A stretch of DNA of 25,488 nucleotides from a virus. The notes beneath the pieces were generated by a model. The model saw only the letters and a program-made list of their open reading frames with translations. It had not been told where the DNA came from and made no database searches. The translations under genes and the position numbers were made by a program. The stretch covers positions 1-25,488 of IMG/VR virus record IMGVR_UViG_3300010373_000123; one strand, given 5' to 3'. Positions 13,598 to 21,317 of the stretch are shown piece by piece (position 1 is the first letter of the stretch; each line of letters opens with the position of its first letter).

Positions 13598-13918
13598 TTA
13601 AAAGTTATTAGAGCCTGTAAATCGAATCCAACTATTGTTTGCTACACACAAATACAAATTACCAGAATCCCAAACAAACTGCCCCTGAATTCCATTTGAA
13701 GTAGAATTTGCAGGAGCAGAGTTCGAATAACGAATGATCAAGTTAGCTGATGAAAGTGCATGATTTCCATTAGTGACATAATCGACATTTGAATTCGAAA
13801 ACAAAATAGTTGTGTTGACGGTATAGTTGTTACCGGAAGATAACAGAGCAAATCTATCGCTCCCGGCAACACCAGTTAAAATACCAAGACTACTGAAAGT
13901 TTTTTCTTCACCAGCCAT
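13598..13918 (-). CDS. Virion-associated protein, tail fibre-like
   Basis: This 106-residue protein is rich in Asn, Ser and Gly and ends GIQGQFVWDSGNLYLCVANNSWIRF. That G-Q-x-x-W-D-x-x-x-L-Y-x-C-V-A-x-N-x-W-x-R motif is found at the C-terminus of many phage fibre and structural proteins. The first half (SSLGILTGVAGSDRFALL) is neutral and strand-like. AGGTGA precedes ATG 13918. Context with the next gene upstream supports a structural role, but the exact particle location cannot be given. Confidence 0.72.
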   Translation of the reverse strand: MAGEEKTFSSLGILTGVAGSDRFALLSSGNNYTVNTTILFSNSNVDYVTNGNHALSSANLIIRYSNSAPANSTSNGIQGQFVWDSGNLYLCVANNSWIRFTGSNNF

Positions 13919-13928
13919 GAATCACCTA

Positions 13929-14489
13929 TTATGGAAGAGTTCCCGGCGATCCGCTCGTCATGCCCTTCAAGGCAACCAATGTCTCATAATGGACACGACC
14001 GGCTCGACCGCCAAGAGTCACCGTAAACACCGCATTGGAACCGGCAGAAGCACCGCCGCTAGAGTTTGTGACCGCTACATTGGCCGCAGAAACGCTAGAA
14101 AAGCCTTTTCCGGGGCTTGTAATGGTCAGGGAGGTGATACCCCCAGTCGCATTGGTTGTAACCGTTCCAGTGGCGTTTACAGTGCCGCCAGAGACCTTGA
14201 AAAGGTCCGTATTGGCATACCCGGTTCCGCCAGCGGAAAAAGTTACTGTTTTGACCGGTCCGGTTCCCTGTCTGACAAGGTGCCAACCAACAGTCGGAAC
14301 TTTGTCATTAGAGGCTACTTCGGATGCATTGGCACCAAAGACGCCAACCGCCATGTTGTTATGAAAGGCGCTGACTGTTGTGTTGTTAAACAACGGACCA
14401 GTACCAACCGCGTTGTTAGCATCAGCATTTTCAAGCACCTTGTATTTTGGAGCCTGAGAGCTTTGATTGTTACTTCCCCACAATGACAT
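13929..14489 (-). CDS. Virion structural protein with glycine-rich beta repeats
   Basis: This 186-residue protein begins MSLWGSNNQSSQAPKYKV and ends with GRAGRVHYETLVALKGM, a start and end I recall from T4-like phage virion proteins of marine and rhizobial hosts. Between them (about 80-155) are two related modules: TVTFSAGGTGYANTDLFKVSGG and, one module later, SLTITSPGKGFSS. Both have the T-x-x-x-G-x-G-F/Y pattern of beta-helical surface repeats. AAGGA precedes ATG 14489, and a late-type leader lies upstream. Such repeat modules are usually exposed and variable; a decoration or neck/fibre role is plausible but unproven. Confidence 0.82.
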   Translation of the reverse strand: MSLWGSNNQSSQAPKYKVLENADANNAVGTGPLFNNTTVSAFHNNMAVGVFGANASEVASNDKVPTVGWHLVRQGTGPVKTVTFSAGGTGYANTDLFKVSGGTVNATGTVTTNATGGITSLTITSPGKGFSSVSAANVAVTNSSGGASAGSNAVFTVTLGGRAGRVHYETLVALKGMTSGSPGTLP

Positions 14490-14503
14490 TTTTTTATCCT
14501 TCT

Positions 14504-14522
14504 ATTGTTCTTGTTATTTAGA
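14504..14522 (-). promoter_or_regulatory. Putative late promoter upstream of the MSLWG virion gene
   Basis: On the minus strand TCTAAATA (seven of eight with the T4 late core) overlaps the stop codon of the preceding gene. It continues as TAAATAACAAGAACAAT, identical over 17 bases to the region before the spanin genes. An AAGGA ribosome binding site and the ATG follow within 15 bases. Confidence 0.6.
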
Positions 14523-15600
14523 ATTTCATTAGCTTTTCTGGATTGTCCAGCGCATCATATGAACGTCGTTTAAACTCAATCGCTTTCTTACGATGAGCCT
14601 CGGCTTTAGCCATATCGCCGTTTCTCAAATACATCTGATAACGGTTTGTGTGTTGTCGATACCAATAATTTGCCCTACCAGATTTTTCCTGAGCAATAGC
14701 CGTTTCATCAAGAGATTCTTTGACGTCTTTCTTGTTACTGAGACCAAGATGCTTGTGCAAACGAGCAGCTAGAGAACCATTAAAATTGCGATTAATGGCT
14801 TCGGAAGGGTCCATACCATTTTTGATATGTTCGGTTGTTCTCTGCACGGCACCAAGATATTGAGGCAGTGCATAAGGGTTGTAGTACGATTTCTTTTCTT
14901 GTGTCCGATCATATTGAGTAACTGAATGAATCATTCTATGATGATGACTATCGGCACTATCATCCAAGGATGGAAACATTTTTGCTTCGGTCAATTCTTC
15001 ATCAGTCTTTGACCATTTCTTAGATGGTCCTGTCTCTACATCCTTGCCATTGTTTGTGGCACCACCACCAACTTTAACTTTCGGACCTTTGCGAGGAACA
15101 TTCTTCTTGGTGATTGGATCATAAACATAACCCATGCTGTTCTCTTCAAGGTCTTCATCTTCCTTGGCAAGTTCTTGTTGACCTTTTTGCTTCATGGTCT
15201 GAATTTGTTTCTGAGCCCGCTTTTGCTGAAGCTGAAGACGAATCTGAGCCTTTTGTTTTTGGAGTTGCTGTCTCTGAGCAGCTAATTTTTGCTGCAATGG
15301 ATTAGTTTCGGTATCGATGTCTTCAACGATTTCGACTTCGTCGGTCATTGCTGTATCCTCTTCCTCGTTTTTCTTTTTGTTCTTCTGCAACAAGGTTTGT
15401 ATCCGATTCCATGTTGTCTGGTCATCAAATACAAAATCTAATAAATCATCCAACAATTCCGCCACATACCCTCTCAACTGAGGATTTGTTACGGATTTGA
15501 CAGGATCGGTCACAGCTTGCCGATAATATGTCAGTTTGTCTTCAGATTTCCCCAATCCGAGACGGATCAAATAATCAATTTTGGCAATGTTACGCGACAC
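14518..15600 (-). CDS. Probable virion-associated protein, coiled-coil and helical
   Basis: This 360-residue protein has an N-terminal helical part (MSRNIAKIDYLIRLGLG then LLDDLLDFVFDDQTTWNRIQ, 1-70), an acidic segment, and a Gln/Lys/Arg-rich coiled coil (about 100-150). A low-complexity linker (GPKVKVGGGATNNGK) follows, then a C-terminal domain with YALPQYLGAVQRTTEHIKNG, SLAARLHKHLGL and a Tyr/Arg/Lys-rich end. The place just upstream of virion genes and a late-type control hairpin suggest a particle or assembly protein. I cannot name the family. The start is GTG 15600, chosen for GAGGTG five bases upstream, inside a hairpin arm. Confidence 0.72.
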   Translation of the reverse strand: MSRNIAKIDYLIRLGLGKSEDKLTYYRQAVTDPVKSVTNPQLRGYVAELLDDLLDFVFDDQTTWNRIQTLLQKNKKKNEEEDTAMTDEVEIVEDIDTETNPLQQKLAAQRQQLQKQKAQIRLQLQQKRAQKQIQTMKQKGQQELAKEDEDLEENSMGYVYDPITKKNVPRKGPKVKVGGGATNNGKDVETGPSKKWSKTDEELTEAKMFPSLDDSADSHHHRMIHSVTQYDRTQEKKSYYNPYALPQYLGAVQRTTEHIKNGMDPSEAINRNFNGSLAARLHKHLGLSNKKDVKESLDETAIAQEKSGRANYWYRQHTNRYQMYLRNGDMAKAEAHRKKAIEFKRRSYDALDNPEKLMKF

Positions 15601-15644
15601 GAAAACACCTCATTCGCCCTAGTCCAATTATTTAGCGAATGAGG
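15600..15644 (-). promoter_or_regulatory. Ribosome-binding-site hairpin with embedded late promoter
   Basis: On the minus strand CCTCATTCGC (15644-15635) pairs perfectly with GCGAATGAGG (15617-15608), 10 bp, around a 17-base loop. The 3' arm contains the GAGG ribosome binding site of the gene starting at GTG 15600. The loop starts with TAAATA (15634-15629), a late-core-like motif whose start site would fall in the loop, giving transcripts without the 5' arm. The alternative is a weak terminator for the FkbM gene: the hairpin is followed only by TGTTTTC. Confidence 0.68.
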
Positions 15645-15653
15645 CGGGTTGGC

Positions 15654-16295
15654 TTATGGAATCGCGAATAAACGATCAGCCGCATTCGTATCGTATTGCT
15701 GATATCCAAAATTGGTCAGAAAATTGAGCACGGTTCCTGATGGATTTTCCACAACGATTATTGGTTTGAATTTTTCGATTGTCTTCTCGGCACCTTTCAA
15801 GACATTGAATTCGTAACCTTCGACGTCGAGTTGCATGACGTCACATGCTGAAAGGTTCAAATCATCGATAAGTATAACTTGGACCTGTACAGAATCTTCG
15901 CCTGTTTTGTTGGTTGCTACCTGATGCATCCCGACATTTTGTTTGTTATCTCGTTGATTCAACCAGATCATGCCGCGCTCACGGCCAAGAGCAGCATTGA
16001 ATTTATGTATCCTTTCTGACTGACAATTGTTTACCAGACAATGGAAACTCAGCGGATCAGGCTCAAAAGTGTAAACAGTCTCGAATTTTTCGGACCACAA
16101 CCTCGGATACATTCCACAACATCCGCCAGATTGGACGATTACATTTCGTCCTTTTGCTCGCCTCAATACCTTGTCTTGCAAACCTTCATACTCATTATGA
16201 GGGCCTTCCCAAGCGCCTGTATCTTCCTTCGGCCAAAGCCAAGGACCGACGCCGCATACTTTGGTTTCTCTTAAATAGACTTGATTATCGAACAT
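15654..16295 (-). CDS. FkbM-family methyltransferase
   Basis: This 213-residue protein is a class I SAM-dependent methyltransferase of the FkbM type. Motifs are NVIVQSGGCCGMYPRLW (about 46-62, the SAM loop, with an unusual double Cys), VYTFEPDPLSF (72-82, E-P-x-P), an N-A-A-L-G segment, the V-I-L-I-D-D-L strand, and MQLDVEGYEFNVLKGAE (about 155-171), a hallmark of the family. FkbM enzymes O-methylate sugars or small molecules, so glycan modification is likely. ATG 16295 is preferred; a TTG at 16310 would add five residues. It faces the alpha/beta hydrolase gene, with only 16 bases between the two starts. Confidence 0.88.
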   Translation of the reverse strand: MFDNQVYLRETKVCGVGPWLWPKEDTGAWEGPHNEYEGLQDKVLRRAKGRNVIVQSGGCCGMYPRLWSEKFETVYTFEPDPLSFHCLVNNCQSERIHKFNAALGRERGMIWLNQRDNKQNVGMHQVATNKTGEDSVQVQVILIDDLNLSACDVMQLDVEGYEFNVLKGAEKTIEKFKPIIVVENPSGTVLNFLTNFGYQQYDTNAADRLFAIP

Positions 16296-16311
16296 GGGAT
16301 ATTTACTCAAA

Positions 16312-16878
16312 ATGAAAGTGGTTCTGATTCATGGTGCTGGTGCGACTCCTGTCTCATGGGCTACGGTAGCCGTCAGGATTCCAATCACTTTCACAATCCC
16401 AACATACAATATCCACGATAGCTTCGATAAAATCATGAAGGATGTCGAAAAGTCGATTGACGACCAGCCGACTATAGTTATCGGACATTCATTCGGTGGA
16501 ATCGTCGCCTATCACTTGGCACAAAAACATCCGAACATCAAAATCGGAATGAGCATTGCTACACCATGGGAAGGTTCTGTAATGGCTCAGATTGGTTCTA
16601 TGTTCTGGCACAATTATCAATTCTTTCGTAACATCGGAAAGTATGAAAACCACATCAAATTCATACGAAACAATCCTGTGAACATTCCTTGGACGAACGT
16701 CATTACCACAAGAGGTTTGTTCAATAATGAATATGATGGAGTCGTTTCAATTGCCAGTCAAAGACAACTACAACCCATCGACAAGATCAAAACTGTAGAA
16801 CTCAACTACACACACAACGAAGTTCTGCACAGTGAAGAACTAATCAAAGAAATCTTGAACACCATTTATTCTAGTTGA
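16312..16878 (+). CDS. Alpha/beta hydrolase
   Basis: This 188-residue protein has a complete alpha/beta-hydrolase triad: MKVVLIHGAGATPVSW (oxyanion His-Gly at 7-8), the nucleophile Ser60 in VIGHSFGG, an acid in NEYDGVV (about 142-148), and a His in YTHNEVLHSEEL (about 170). It is lipase- or esterase-like; the substrate is unknown. ATG 16312 is preferred because the HG loop is normally near the N-terminus; an ATG at 16294 adds six residues and overlaps the FkbM start. Small hydrolases of this kind occur in T4-like phages. It overlaps the end of the convergent gp41 gene by 8 bases. Confidence 0.87.
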   Translation: MKVVLIHGAGATPVSWATVAVRIPITFTIPTYNIHDSFDKIMKDVEKSIDDQPTIVIGHSFGGIVAYHLAQKHPNIKIGMSIATPWEGSVMAQIGSMFWHNYQFFRNIGKYENHIKFIRNNPVNIPWTNVITTRGLFNNEYDGVVSIASQRQLQPIDKIKTVELNYTHNEVLHSEELIKEILNTIYSS

Positions 16879-18262
16879 ATTTTTCGAAGTTGGGTTTCTT
16901 CTTCTTCGTTTTCAACTTGGACATTGGGCTATCGCTGGATTTTTCGTCTGGTGCTTCATGCGATAAGGTTTCTTGCGTCTCGTTTGGAAGATCATAGAAA
17001 CGCATTTTCGGTTTATCGAGACCAAGCAACCAATGGGCTCTGAAATTCTTGTCATTCCAACGGTTCTTCAAGTGATGCACCAACACTTGGCCCAAGGCAT
17101 CCAGTTCCTTGCTTGTCGTGATCGCAATGTAAAAATCGGCTGTCATAGGCAAACCAAACGAATCGGAAGTATCATCCAAATCCAATTCGGAAGAGTTATA
17201 ACCACCTCGATTTGTTTGTGTCGCTGTCACCAAAGGAAGATCGAAATCAACTGCAATAGCTCTTAATTCTTCGGCAACCATCTTCACATACGAATAGGTA
17301 TTGACATTGTTGTTGTTTGTAAAACGAGTGGAAATACACAAGTTGATATAATCGACATAAATGATGTCTGGAACGAAATTCTTCTTAATACGCAATTCAT
17401 CCAACACCAAACGAAAATGGTGGGCACCAACGGTTGTCGGAGCGTATCCTTTTACGATCAACTTTCCAATATGATTTGCTTTGATCCGCTCAATCTTTCT
17501 AGTGAACGAGTCTTGTGGAATGTCTCGGATCATACCAACATCGATATCCATGAGGTTAGCATCGATACGTTCCGAAATCATGTCTTCCGATAATTCCATT
17601 GTCAGATACAAGACATTCAAACCCGCCATAAGATGGTGAGCAGCACAATCCGCCATGAAAATAGATTTACCAACGCCGGTCGGTGCCATAAGAACCATTA
17701 AAGATTTCTTCGGCAGTCCGCCTCTCGTCAGTTTGTTTAAATGATCGAGATGGAATGGAATTCGTGCAGAATTTTCATGATACAATTCAAACCTAAATTG
17801 AGCATCCTCAATATAATCATGGCCGATTGTTGTGTTGAAACTGACATTCAAGGCATCTTGAAGAAGGTCTGGAACAACATTCTTCGAAAGTTTCTTTTCC
17901 TTGCCATCGATGATGGCGATGCTCTTTTGCAAGGCGAGTTCGATAGCTCTATCCTGACAAAATTCTTCGGTGATATCAACCAAGTAATCTAATTCAAGTT
18001 CTTCTTCCGGCTCATTGAAATCGATTAACATCTCTTTGCATTCATCAAAGAGATCGGTATCAGCATCGCTGTTAGACAACTCGATTGCAATTGCTCTTAG
18101 ATTCGGAAAATTATTGTATTTCTCCACATAATCCTTGATGATTTTGAAAATGAATTTGTCGGCACTTTCCTTGAAGTATTCCTCTTTCAGATAAGGAATT
18201 ACCTTTCGTCCAAATTCATCATTCTTAACAAGACTATGAAGAATAGTTTTGGCAACACTCAA
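16871..18262 (-). CDS. 41: Replicative DNA helicase (T4 gp41-like, DnaB family)
   Basis: This 463-residue protein is the hexameric 5'-3' helicase that unwinds the fork and recruits gp61. The N-terminal domain (1-150) is helical. The RecA-like domain has Walker A APTGVGKS (193-200), an acidic LYLTMELSEDM segment, Walker B in IIYVDYINLC, and the ATQTNRGG sensor. The C-terminus is Lys-rich (KLKTKKKKPNFEKF). The start is TTG: an in-frame TGA lies four codons upstream and no ATG occurs for about 80 codons. GAGGTGG sits seven bases before it. A terminator hairpin lies only 14 bases upstream of the start. Confidence 0.95.
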   Translation of the reverse strand: MSVAKTILHSLVKNDEFGRKVIPYLKEEYFKESADKFIFKIIKDYVEKYNNFPNLRAIAIELSNSDADTDLFDECKEMLIDFNEPEEELELDYLVDITEEFCQDRAIELALQKSIAIIDGKEKKLSKNVVPDLLQDALNVSFNTTIGHDYIEDAQFRFELYHENSARIPFHLDHLNKLTRGGLPKKSLMVLMAPTGVGKSIFMADCAAHHLMAGLNVLYLTMELSEDMISERIDANLMDIDVGMIRDIPQDSFTRKIERIKANHIGKLIVKGYAPTTVGAHHFRLVLDELRIKKNFVPDIIYVDYINLCISTRFTNNNNVNTYSYVKMVAEELRAIAVDFDLPLVTATQTNRGGYNSSELDLDDTSDSFGLPMTADFYIAITTSKELDALGQVLVHHLKNRWNDKNFRAHWLLGLDKPKMRFYDLPNETQETLSHEAPDEKSSDSPMSKLKTKKKKPNFEKFN

Positions 18263-18275
18263 ACAACCACCTCAC

Positions 18276-18304
18276 AAAAAAAGTGTAGGTCGTTGCCTAC
18301 ACTT
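18276..18304 (-). terminator. Rho-independent terminator between uvsX and gene 41
   Basis: On the minus strand AAGTGTAGG/CCTACACTT (9 bp) closes a six-base loop and is followed directly by seven T residues. It begins about 30 bases after the uvsX stop and ends 14 bases before the gp41 start, so gp41 expression needs read-through or a promoter inside this short region. Confidence 0.88.
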
Positions 18305-18334
18305 CTTTGTCCATTGACGTCCATTACAATCCGA

Positions 18335-19411
18335 TTACTCTTCTTCGGCTTCTCCGCTATCACCTTCAACCGATCTTCCATACATGAACAAGTTTTGAGC
18401 AGCTTCGTTGATATCATCAAGGATTGGCTTGGTGAAAATTTGTTCTGGATTTTGATTAATTTCTTTACCCCAAACCTTCGTACCATCAGGAAGAACATAA
18501 CGAGTAGAGACTTTCTTAATCACACCACCGCGTTCTGCAATATCAAGCAAGCCATAATAACGATCCAAACCAGTCGTGTAAGATAGCTTCATCTTCACTT
18601 CCTGATTTTTCTTGGTCAAACGACTCTTGTAAGTGTTACCAATAATATAAACACCATCACGTCTGGCGTCTTTATCTTCAAGTTGATTAGTTCTGAAATT
18701 CACGATCAAGTCGCCAGCATAAATGAGACCACTTCCACCAGAAATAATCTTTCTCTTGGAGTTGTCCATCGCTTCGTAGACGTGATTTGTAACAATCATT
18801 GGAACATGAACCTTCGCCATTCTCTGTCTCAAGACTCTAAACAATCCCTTCAACAATTGAGACTTCGTCATATCCTTGGTTTCGCGTTCTTTTTCGACCG
18901 TGGACGCCGTGTCAGCAATTTCTTTAACAGATGACAAAGCACCAAGAGAATCCAGAACCATTAACATCGGGTTGGCTTCTCTCTCGGATTCCTTGATGTT
19001 ATCGCGATAAGCATCAAGGAAACGAATGGCAACAGTACGAAAATCTTCAATAGTGATCGGTTCTGTTCTCATGACGCGAGAAGGATCAATGCCACGATCA
19101 ATCAACATTTGCTTGCGGACAGCGGCTTCGGTATCAGCATAAAACACGCCCGCACTTTCCGATGCATTTTCAAGAAAGAATTTCACAACAGACATGGCAA
19201 TGTATGTCTTACCAACCGCAGACTCGCCAACGAAAGCAGTACATTGATTGTTTGGAATGCCACCATAAATCTGGCCTGAGCAAAGAGCATTCAGAGCATA
19301 ACAACCAGTATCGATACAACCAGTATATTCAGCCGATCCGAGACCTTCCGTCATCATTGTAGTATCTTCGTCCTTCAATTGCTCGACGAACGAATTTAGA
19401 AAATTAGCCAT
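18335..19411 (-). CDS. uvsX: RecA-like recombinase UvsX
   Basis: This 358-residue protein matches T4 UvsX, which coats single-stranded DNA and drives strand exchange for recombination-dependent replication. It has Walker A GESAVGKT (62-69), an acidic YADTEAAV strand, Walker B in PMLMVLDSLGAL, the MIVTNHVYEA segment and the SGGSGL loop. The acidic C-terminal tail (GDSGEAEEE) is a UvsX/RecA feature. Length is slightly below T4 UvsX (about 391). GGAGG lies five bases before ATG 19411. It follows the polymerase gene by 11 bases and precedes a strong terminator. Confidence 0.96.
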   Translation of the reverse strand: MANFLNSFVEQLKDEDTTMMTEGLGSAEYTGCIDTGCYALNALCSGQIYGGIPNNQCTAFVGESAVGKTYIAMSVVKFFLENASESAGVFYADTEAAVRKQMLIDRGIDPSRVMRTEPITIEDFRTVAIRFLDAYRDNIKESEREANPMLMVLDSLGALSSVKEIADTASTVEKERETKDMTKSQLLKGLFRVLRQRMAKVHVPMIVTNHVYEAMDNSKRKIISGGSGLIYAGDLIVNFRTNQLEDKDARRDGVYIIGNTYKSRLTKKNQEVKMKLSYTTGLDRYYGLLDIAERGGVIKKVSTRYVLPDGTKVWGKEINQNPEQIFTKPILDDINEAAQNLFMYGRSVEGDSGEAEEE

Positions 19412-19422
19412 ATAACCTCCGA

Positions 19423-20781
19423 TTAAGAAAAGAAAGCTTCAAGAGAAGCACCGCCGCGTTCATGCTTCCATCCGATAACGGACAAAATGTTTTTCACTGG
19501 TTCCAAGAAACACTTCTCAAATTGTGTCTCTCTATCCAATTTATCATCAAGTTTAAATTCCTTGGGCAAAATCGTTGCTACCGATATCACATTTGATTTA
19601 AGAGCATTCGGCATTTGTAAGTAGCAATACTTGACTTTATCACCATCAAAAATAGGCGGAATATTTTTGATACCAAAATCGTCCAAGGCTTTGTTGTAGA
19701 CCAAGGCACCGCGAACTTGAATTGGTGTCCCGGATTTGAAGATCGTGTCATCATCAGCATACTTCTTCATGCCTTTGATACCACGCGGAGAGGCTATTTC
19801 ATCAAATGGAAGTGTCTCAAATTCCTTTTTGTAGTTCTCGATAAACGTAAGGACAGTTTCTTCATCCGTGTTCATAATGAGTTTGGATACTTCTTTGATC
19901 CTTTCTCGACATGACGATGGCGTCGAAGATCGAACAGACTCCAGACCTGTGATGCTAATCTTTGGTTCATGGAAACGAACGTCTTCCTTGTCCCATACAT
20001 TCAGAATGTATCGTTTCTTGCCGGTCCAAATACCCTTTTCACAGATGGATTCTCGCTTCATGATCATCTTTTGTTGAACAGCATTCATACGAACGCGAAG
20101 TTCTTCATACGATTTAGAAATAACCGATTGGAATTTGACCTTCACACTTTCGTTGATGAATTCAATAATGTCTTCTTTGGAATCGTCTTCATCGAAGATA
20201 GTTTTGATCAGTGGTCCGAAATTCAAATAAACCGAATCCGTATCTGCATAGATGACATAATCAACATTCTTGGTTTTCAAAACCTTGTTCATATATGCAT
20301 TCAGTTTCTTTTCAATCCAACGAATCGAAAGTTGACCGCCCATGGTAATTGCTTCGGCATTGTCGAAGTTATAGAAACGGAAATATTCGTTTGTCAGCAC
20401 ACCATAAGCGGCGTTGAGTAAGATTTTCTTGTTCAACTGAGCATTATGCTGTTTGGCAATTTCGTTCTTCAATGCCTCTTGTTCTGCCGGATCGTTGCAA
20501 TCTTCAAGCTTGCGCTTGGCTTGAAGCATCAGGTTCTTATTTTCGACACGACCATTATAGAGTCTTTCCATCATCTTTGGAAAGAAACCCTCTATTTCAC
20601 GATTGTAAAGACAACCATTCGCCGCCACGATGCAATTCAATTCGCGAGCAACAGAAGTATCAATATCATCATTCAAAAATTTATCGACACTGGCTGAATT
20701 CATATCATCTAAGAATTTTTCCAAGCGATTTATTTCGTCAAGTTTTTCTTGACGAGTCATTTCTTCAATTGGTCTAAACAT
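19423..20781 (-). CDS. 43B: DNA polymerase, C-terminal chain (gp43B)
   Basis: This 452-residue protein is the C-terminal half of a T4-type family B polymerase. It holds the palm remainder, fingers and thumb: NGCLYNREIEGFFPKMM (about 55-71), motif B KKILLNAAYGVL (118-129), motif C YADTDSV (178-184), KKRYILNVW, and the C-terminal clamp-binding end GGASLEAFFS. The first Asp (motif A) is on the other chain. ATG 20781 overlaps the HNH gene by 25 bases; ATG 20760 overlaps the HNH stop as ATGA, the coupling style of this genome, and would remove only seven residues. Conservation of motifs suggests it is functional, not a decaying fragment. Confidence 0.94.
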   Translation of the reverse strand: MFRPIEEMTRQEKLDEINRLEKFLDDMNSASVDKFLNDDIDTSVARELNCIVAANGCLYNREIEGFFPKMMERLYNGRVENKNLMLQAKRKLEDCNDPAEQEALKNEIAKQHNAQLNKKILLNAAYGVLTNEYFRFYNFDNAEAITMGGQLSIRWIEKKLNAYMNKVLKTKNVDYVIYADTDSVYLNFGPLIKTIFDEDDSKEDIIEFINESVKVKFQSVISKSYEELRVRMNAVQQKMIMKRESICEKGIWTGKKRYILNVWDKEDVRFHEPKISITGLESVRSSTPSSCRERIKEVSKLIMNTDEETVLTFIENYKKEFETLPFDEIASPRGIKGMKKYADDDTIFKSGTPIQVRGALVYNKALDDFGIKNIPPIFDGDKVKYCYLQMPNALKSNVISVATILPKEFKLDDKLDRETQFEKCFLEPVKNILSVIGWKHERGGASLEAFFS

Positions 20782-21317
20782 TTATTATGTTTCCGTCTAT
20801 TTTCACTCATTGTAAGATACTGTAAATTATTTGGATGATGTTTTCCACCGCGAGACAAAGGAACGATGTGATCAACCTCATACCCTTTCGGACAATTCAA
20901 ATAAAAATCTCTAATAGTTGCTCGTTCTTGCTCTGTTAAATCTACAGAAGCATTTTTCAAACGAGCACGTCTTCTGGCAGCAACATCATTCAACATTTTG
21001 CGCTTATGATCATAACCTAGAAACCTATAATCATAAGAACATTTAAACGAACAGAATTTGATCTGCCATTTACCATCATTTCTGAATCTCGATACTTCAA
21101 AAACACCACCACAATTCAGACAAATTTTTTCTACTCTTCGTTTTCTATTCTCATTCTCTAATCGTTTTGGTTTCTTAATTCCGAACTTAGCCAACAACTG
21201 TTTTACTCTGACATCAGAACAACCCAATTTGTTTGCAATGTCTTTGCGTCTAAAATTTTGATCGATATACCAATTCTTCAGTTCTTGTTCTGTTACAAAG
21301 ATTCTTTTAATTGGCAT
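20757..21317 (-). CDS. HNH homing endonuclease inserted in gene 43
   Basis: This 186-residue protein has an N-terminal helix-turn-helix (about 9-48, with DIANKLGCSDVRVKQLLAKFG), a four-cysteine zinc knuckle (CLNC and CSFKC with spacer, 66-95) and a C-terminal HNH nuclease: YEVDHIVPLSRGGKHHPNNLQYL then ENRRKH. It lies between the two polymerase chains, overlapping both by 25 bases, and is in a different frame from each. The insert is essentially only this gene. Base composition looks more AT-rich than the polymerase halves. It is probably a free-standing homing nuclease that targets uninterrupted gene 43; the cut site is not shown. Confidence 0.93.
   Translation of the reverse strand: MPIKRIFVTEQELKNWYIDQNFRRKDIANKLGCSDVRVKQLLAKFGIKKPKRLENENRKRRVEKICLNCGGVFEVSRFRNDGKWQIKFCSFKCSYDYRFLGYDHKRKMLNDVAARRRARLKNASVDLTEQERATIRDFYLNCPKGYEVDHIVPLSRGGKHHPNNLQYLTMSENRRKHNKCLDQLKK
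20761..21314. repeat. Imperfect short repeat bounding the HNH insert
   Basis: On the minus strand CCAATTAAAAGAAT (21314-21301), inside the start of the HNH gene, resembles CCAATTGAAGAAAT (20772-20759) at the start of the second polymerase chain, with 11 of 14 bases identical. AGA also precedes both insert junctions. The two copies mark the probable insertion boundaries. Confidence 0.5.

Noticed and set aside
13827-14486. 219-codon plus-strand frame
   Set aside because: It lies entirely opposite the glycine-rich virion gene; the translation is Ser/Arg-rich without domains, and no ribosome binding site suits it. It is a shadow of biased codon use.
19969-20421. 150-codon plus-strand frame
   Set aside because: It is antisense to polymerase motifs B and C.
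20757-21317. Group I intron or intein in gene 43
   Set aside because: The insert is almost exactly the HNH gene, leaving no room for an intron core. The HNH frame differs from both polymerase frames and has its own start and stop, so it is neither a spliced intron with flanking structure nor an intein.
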